DNA from: Microbacterium laevaniformans
GTDB taxonomy: Bacteria; Actinomycetota; Actinomycetes; Actinomycetales; Microbacteriaceae
Assembly: GCF_016907555.1 (NCBI RefSeq)
Contig: NZ_JAFBCE010000001.1
Span: 744,001 to 808,000 of the forward strand
Reading direction: 5' to 3'
Length of the DNA stretch: 64,000 nt
Every line of letters starts with the position of its first letter. Positions within the stretch are counted from its first letter, which is position 1. The notes under the pieces were generated by a model that saw only the letters and a program-made list of their open reading frames with translations, made no database searches and was not told the origin of the DNA. Both the position numbers and the translations under genes were made by a program. Positions 60,604 to 64,000 of this stretch are shown here, one piece after another.

Positions 60604-61644
60604 GTGTCTGACGCACCCGAGATCACTCCAGAGAACGTCGATGCCGCTGTCGCGGACGCGCTGTCAGCGGTCGCCGCGGCAGGCTCCACGCTCGAGCTGA
60701 AGACCGCTCGTGCCGCTCACGCCGGCGAGGGCTCGCCACTCGCCCAGCTGAACGCCCAGCTGCGCCATGTGCCGAACGATCAGAAGGCGGCGTTCGGCAA
60801 GCTCGTCGGCCAGGCTCGCGGCCGCCTCGCGCAGGCGCTCGCCGCCCGCGAGGAGGAGCTCGCAGCCGCGGAGTCTGCTGCCCGGCTCGAAGCCGAGCGC
60901 GTCGACATCACCGCGATCTCACCGCGAGCGCGTGTCGGGGCTCGGCATCCCGTGTCTCTTCTGCAGGAGGAGATCGCCGACCTGTTCGTCGGCATGGGAT
61001 GGGAGATCGCCGAGGGGCCCGAGCTCGAGCACGAGTGGTACAACTTCGACGGGCTGAACTTCGACATCGATCACCCGGCGCGCCAGCTGCAGGACACCTT
61101 CTTCGTTGATCCGATCGCGCGGCACCTCGTGCTGCGCACGCAGACCAGCCCGGTGCAGATGCGATCGATGCTCGAGCGCGACCTTCCCATCTACGTGCTC
61201 TCGCCCGGACGTGTTTACCGCACCGACGAGTTCGATGCGACGCACCTGCCGGCCTTCCACCAGTTCGAGGGCCTCGTCGTCGACAAGGGCATCACGATGG
61301 CGAACCTCAAGGGCACGCTGGATCACGCGGCGAAGGTGCTCTTCGGCGCCGAGGCGAAAACGCGCTTTCGCACCAACTACTTCCCCTTCACCGAGCCGTC
61401 CGCCGAGCTCGATCTCTGGCACCCCACGTTCAAGGGCGGGCCGCGCTGGATCGAGTGGGGCGGCTGCGGAATGGTCAACCCGAACGTGCTGCGCGCGGCC
61501 GGGATCGACCCCGAGGTCTACTCGGGGTTCGCGTTCGGAATGGGCATCGAGCGCACGCTCATGTTCCGCTCGGACGTGCAGGACATGCGTGACATGGCCG
61601 AGGGCGATGTCCGCTTCAGTGAGCAGTTCGGAATGGTGGTCTGA
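60604..61644 (+). CDS. pheS: Phenylalanine-tRNA ligase alpha subunit
   Basis: The 346-residue subunit begins with the N-terminal coiled-coil tRNA-binding region (about 1-90) and then the class II catalytic core. Motif 1 region is [35 protein letters not shown], motif 2 is [34 protein letters not shown], and motif 3 is [48 protein letters not shown] is also typical. The length is normal. pheT starts in its stop codon (TGATG). Confidence 0.97.
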   Translation: MSDAPEITPENVDAAVADALSAVAAAGSTLELKTARAAHAGEGSPLAQLNAQLRHVPNDQKAAFGKLVGQARGRLAQALAAREEELAAAESAARLEAERVDITAISPRARVGARHPVSLLQEEIADLFVGMGWEIAEGPELEHEWYNFDGLNFDIDHPARQLQDTFFVDPIARHLVLRTQTSPVQMRSMLERDLPIYVLSPGRVYRTDEFDATHLPAFHQFEGLVVDKGITMANLKGTLDHAAKVLFGAEAKTRFRTNYFPFTEPSAELDLWHPTFKGGPRWIEWGGCGMVNPNVLRAAGIDPEVYSGFAFGMGIERTLMFRSDVQDMRDMAEGDVRFSEQFGMVV

Positions 61645-64000
61645 TGCGCGTCCCTCTGTCGTGGCTGCGTGAGTACGTCGAGCTTCCCGAGGGCGCCACG
61701 ACCGACGACGTCTTCGCGGCGCTCGTGTCGGTGGGCTTCGAGGAGGAAGAGGCGATCGGCTTCGAGATCAGCGGACCGGTCGTGGTCGGCCAGGTGCTCT
61801 CCTTCGAAGCGGAGCCGCAGTCCAACGGCAAGACGATCCGCTGGTGCCAGGTGGATGTCGGCGCGGCGAACGGTGGCGTCCGCGGCATCGTCTGCGGCGC
61901 GTCCAACTTCGTCGAAGGGGACAAGGTCGTCGTCTCCCTGCCCGGTGCCACCCTTCCGGGGCCCTTCCCGATCTCCGCGCGCAAGACCTACGGTCACGTC
62001 TCGGACGGCATGATCGCCTCGGCCCGCGAGCTCGGGCTGGGTGACGAGCACAACGGCATCCTGCGGCTCGTCGAGCTGGGCCTCGATCCGGAGGTCGGCA
62101 CCGACGCGATCGCCCTGCTGGGCCTCGACGACGTCGCCGTCGACGTCAACGTCACCCCTGACCGTGGCTACGCCCTGTCGATCCGTGGCATCGCCCGTGA
62201 GTACTCGCACGCGACCGGTGCCGCCTTCTCCGACCCCGCCGCCCACGCGTGGGACGACGTCCAGCCCGGCTCCGGATTCGCGATCGTCGTGGACGACCGT
62301 GCGCCGCTGCGCGGCCGCGTCGGGGCCAGCGAGTTCGTCGCCCGCGTGGTTCGCGGGGTCGACCCGGCGCGGCCGACACCGCCCTGGATGGTGGCGCGGT
62401 TGGCCCTCGCCGGCATCCGCTCGCTCGGCATCCTGATCGACATCACCAACTACGTCATGCTGGAGCTCGGCAACCCGATCCACGGGTACGACCTCGACAG
62501 GCTGCAGGGCGGCATCACCGTCCGGCGCGCCGGCGAGGGGGAGAAGCTCACAACCCTCGACGGCAAAGAGCGCACGCTCAGCGCCGAGGACCTGCTCATC
62601 ACCGACGATTCCGGCCCGATCGGCCTCGCCGGCGTGATGGGCGGCGGCACGACGGAGATGACGGACGCCACGCGCAACGTCCTCGTCGAGGCGGCGATTT
62701 TCGATCCCACCACGATCGCCCGGACGGCCCGTCGCCACAAGCTGCCCTCGGAGGCCTCCCGCCGCTTCGAGCGCGGCGTCGACCCGCTGCTGCCGTTCGT
62801 GGCAGCCCGCCGCGTCGCCGACCTCATGGTCGAGCTTGCCGGCGGCACTCTCGATCCGGAGTTCGGCGGTGCGGTGTTCGGCGAGGTCGTCGTCGACGGC
62901 ATCGAGCTGCCTCGGCCCTTCATCCCGGGCCTCATCGGCGTCGACTACACGGATGCCGAGATCATCGACGCGCTGGAGATGGTGGGCTGTGAGGTGACCG
63001 ACGTCGACCAGGCCTTCGCCGAGGCCCTGGTGCTCGACGGGGAGGAGCCGGCGGACATCCCCGGTGGGGGATGGTTCGTCATCCCGCCGACGTGGCGTCC
63101 GGACCTCACCGACAAGTGGACGCTCGCCGAGGAGGTCGCGCGCATCCACGGACTCGAGCGGATCCCGTCGGTGCTGCCGACTCCGCCCTCCGGTCGCGGC
63201 CTCACACCGCTGCAAAAGGGGCGACGTCGCGTGGCCAACGCGCTCGCCGCCGCCGGCTTCGTCGAGACTCCGTCCTTCCCGTTCTCCACGGCGGAGGCCA
63301 ACGCGCTGCACGGGTCGGCGTCGGGGGACCCGATGGCGTCCGTCAAGCTCGCGAACCCCCTCGACGGCCAGGCTCCGTATCTGCGCCGTTCGCTCGTCCC
63401 GGGGCTGCTTCAGGTCGCGCACCGCAACCAGGCGCGCGGCTTCGCCGATCTCGCGCTGTTCGAGACGGGGCTCGTGTTCATGCCCGAGGAGGGCGTCGTC
63501 TACGGCACCGACACCGTGCCGCCGCTGGCCGTGCGTCCGGACGACGAGACGCTCGCCGCTCTGAACACCGCGCTGCCGCCGCAGCCGCGCCACGTGGCCG
63601 TCCTGCTCACCGGCGACGTCGTGGCCAAGCAGCCCGGCCACAGCCCCGTCGCCGCCGACCTCTCGGACGTCCTCGGCGCCGTGCAGGCTATCGCGGCCGG
63701 CGCGGGCGTGCGGATCGAGGTCGCGCAGGGGCAGCGCGCCGCGCTCCACCCCGGCCGTGCGGGCATCCTGACGGTCGCCGGTCAGGAGGTCGGCTACGTC
63801 GGACAGGTGCTGCCGCAGGTGGCCGCCGACGCCGACCTGCACGGAGCCGTCTACGTCGCCGAGCTCGACCTCGACCTCATCCTGCGCCTCGCGGGTGCGC
63901 CCGACGTGGCGCCGTCGCTGTCGGGGTATCCGGCCGCGACGCAGGACGTCTCCCTCGTGGTCGCAGAAGACGTCGTCGCGGGAGATGTCGAGTCGGCACT
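61644..64000 (+). CDS. pheT: Phenylalanine-tRNA ligase beta subunit, C-terminus beyond the window
   Basis: About 785 codons are present and the frame is open to the window edge. Domains in order: N-terminal [15 protein letters not shown], tRNA-binding OB fold (about 40-150, IVCGASNFVEGDKVVV), B3/B4 editing domain (about 215-385, with LGILIDITNYVMLELGNPIHGYDLDRL), B5 domain and the catalytic-like core with WRPDLTDKWTLAEEVARIHGLERIPSVLP. The segment YPAATQDVSLVVAED begins the C-terminal FDX-ACB anticodon-binding domain, which is cut off. It works as a heterotetramer with PheS. Confidence 0.97.
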   Translation, partial: MRVPLSWLREYVELPEGATTDDVFAALVSVGFEEEEAIGFEISGPVVVGQVLSFEAEPQSNGKTIRWCQVDVGAANGGVRGIVCGASNFVEGDKVVVSLPGATLPGPFPISARKTYGHVSDGMIASARELGLGDEHNGILRLVELGLDPEVGTDAIALLGLDDVAVDVNVTPDRGYALSIRGIAREYSHATGAAFSDPAAHAWDDVQPGSGFAIVVDDRAPLRGRVGASEFVARVVRGVDPARPTPPWMVARLALAGIRSLGILIDITNYVMLELGNPIHGYDLDRLQGGITVRRAGEGEKLTTLDGKERTLSAEDLLITDDSGPIGLAGVMGGGTTEMTDATRNVLVEAAIFDPTTIARTARRHKLPSEASRRFERGVDPLLPFVAARRVADLMVELAGGTLDPEFGGAVFGEVVVDGIELPRPFIPGLIGVDYTDAEIIDALEMVGCEVTDVDQAFAEALVLDGEEPADIPGGGWFVIPPTWRPDLTDKWTLAEEVARIHGLERIPSVLPTPPSGRGLTPLQKGRRRVANALAAAGFVETPSFPFSTAEANALHGSASGDPMASVKLANPLDGQAPYLRRSLVPGLLQVAHRNQARGFADLALFETGLVFMPEEGVVYGTDTVPPLAVRPDDETLAALNTALPPQPRHVAVLLTGDVVAKQPGHSPVAADLSDVLGAVQAIAAGAGVRIEVAQGQRAALHPGRAGILTVAGQEVGYVGQVLPQVAADADLHGAVYVAELDLDLILRLAGAPDVAPSLSGYPAATQDVSLVVAEDVVAGDVESA

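Overview
The window is a high-GC chromosomal segment from an actinobacterium, most likely Microbacteriaceae and probably Microbacterium or a close relative. Support comes from the strong G/C third-position bias, the CE1758/CE1759 flavoprotein pair, DUF5302, DUF3046 and DUF1844 proteins, and the order of the housekeeping genes. From rpsO to lexA the backbone follows the order known in mycobacteria (rpsO, pnp, dapB, thyA-dfrA, dapA, rnj, ftsK, pgsA, cinA, clgR, recA-recX, miaB-miaA, dapF, hflX, lexA). It is then joined to a his block and to infC-rpmI-rplT-rRNA methyltransferase-pheST. I see no tRNA or rRNA gene, insertion sequence, prophage, CRISPR array or compositional island.

Layout. 1-4000: end of an unidentified gene, FKBP isomerase, YceI protein, EamA and MFS transporters, DUF167 protein. 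4070-9500: rpsO, a 2-oxoglutarate/Fe oxygenase, a two-gene flavin monooxygenase/FMN reductase operon, and a GH15 glycosidase divergent from a G6PDH-like gene. 10.9-14.5 kb: a CitAB-type two-component system divergent from a DctA dicarboxylate symporter. 14.5-17.4 kb: DedA, a GT4 glycosyltransferase fused to an SGNH hydrolase, DUF5302. 17.4-22 kb: pnp, an aldo/keto reductase homologue lacking most catalytic residues, a histidine phosphatase and a long intergenic inverted repeat. 22-31.7 kb: dapB, thyA-dfrA, a decayed short-chain dehydrogenase, dapA, rnj. 31.8-44.8 kb: ftsK through hflX, including recA with an SOS box. 44.8-50 kb: S9 peptidase, metF, a broken membrane protein gene, lexA divergent from a LysM (DivS/YneA-type) gene. 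50-54 kb: hisC-hisB-hisH-priA-sseB. 54-64 kb: DUF1844, infC (apparent ATC start), rpmI, rplT, SpoU methyltransferase, a GluABCD-type transporter, pheS and the first part of pheT.

Functional themes are lysine/DAP synthesis (dapA, dapB, dapF), histidine synthesis, folate/one-carbon metabolism (thyA, dfrA, metF), DNA damage response (recA, recX, lexA, LysM protein), RNA turnover (pnp, rnj) and translation.

I found no convincing new multi-gene system. The strongest unexplained signals are sequence-level: (1) about 20 start codons preceded by a TANNNT box ending only 6-8 nt upstream, which implies extensive leaderless transcription; (2) a large excess of the word GGATGCC/GGCATCC, including perfect palindromes between genes; (3) several decayed or remodelled genes (SDR remnant, internally deleted membrane protein, AKR pseudoenzyme, GT4-SGNH fusion). 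All functional calls were made by reading motifs, with no database search.
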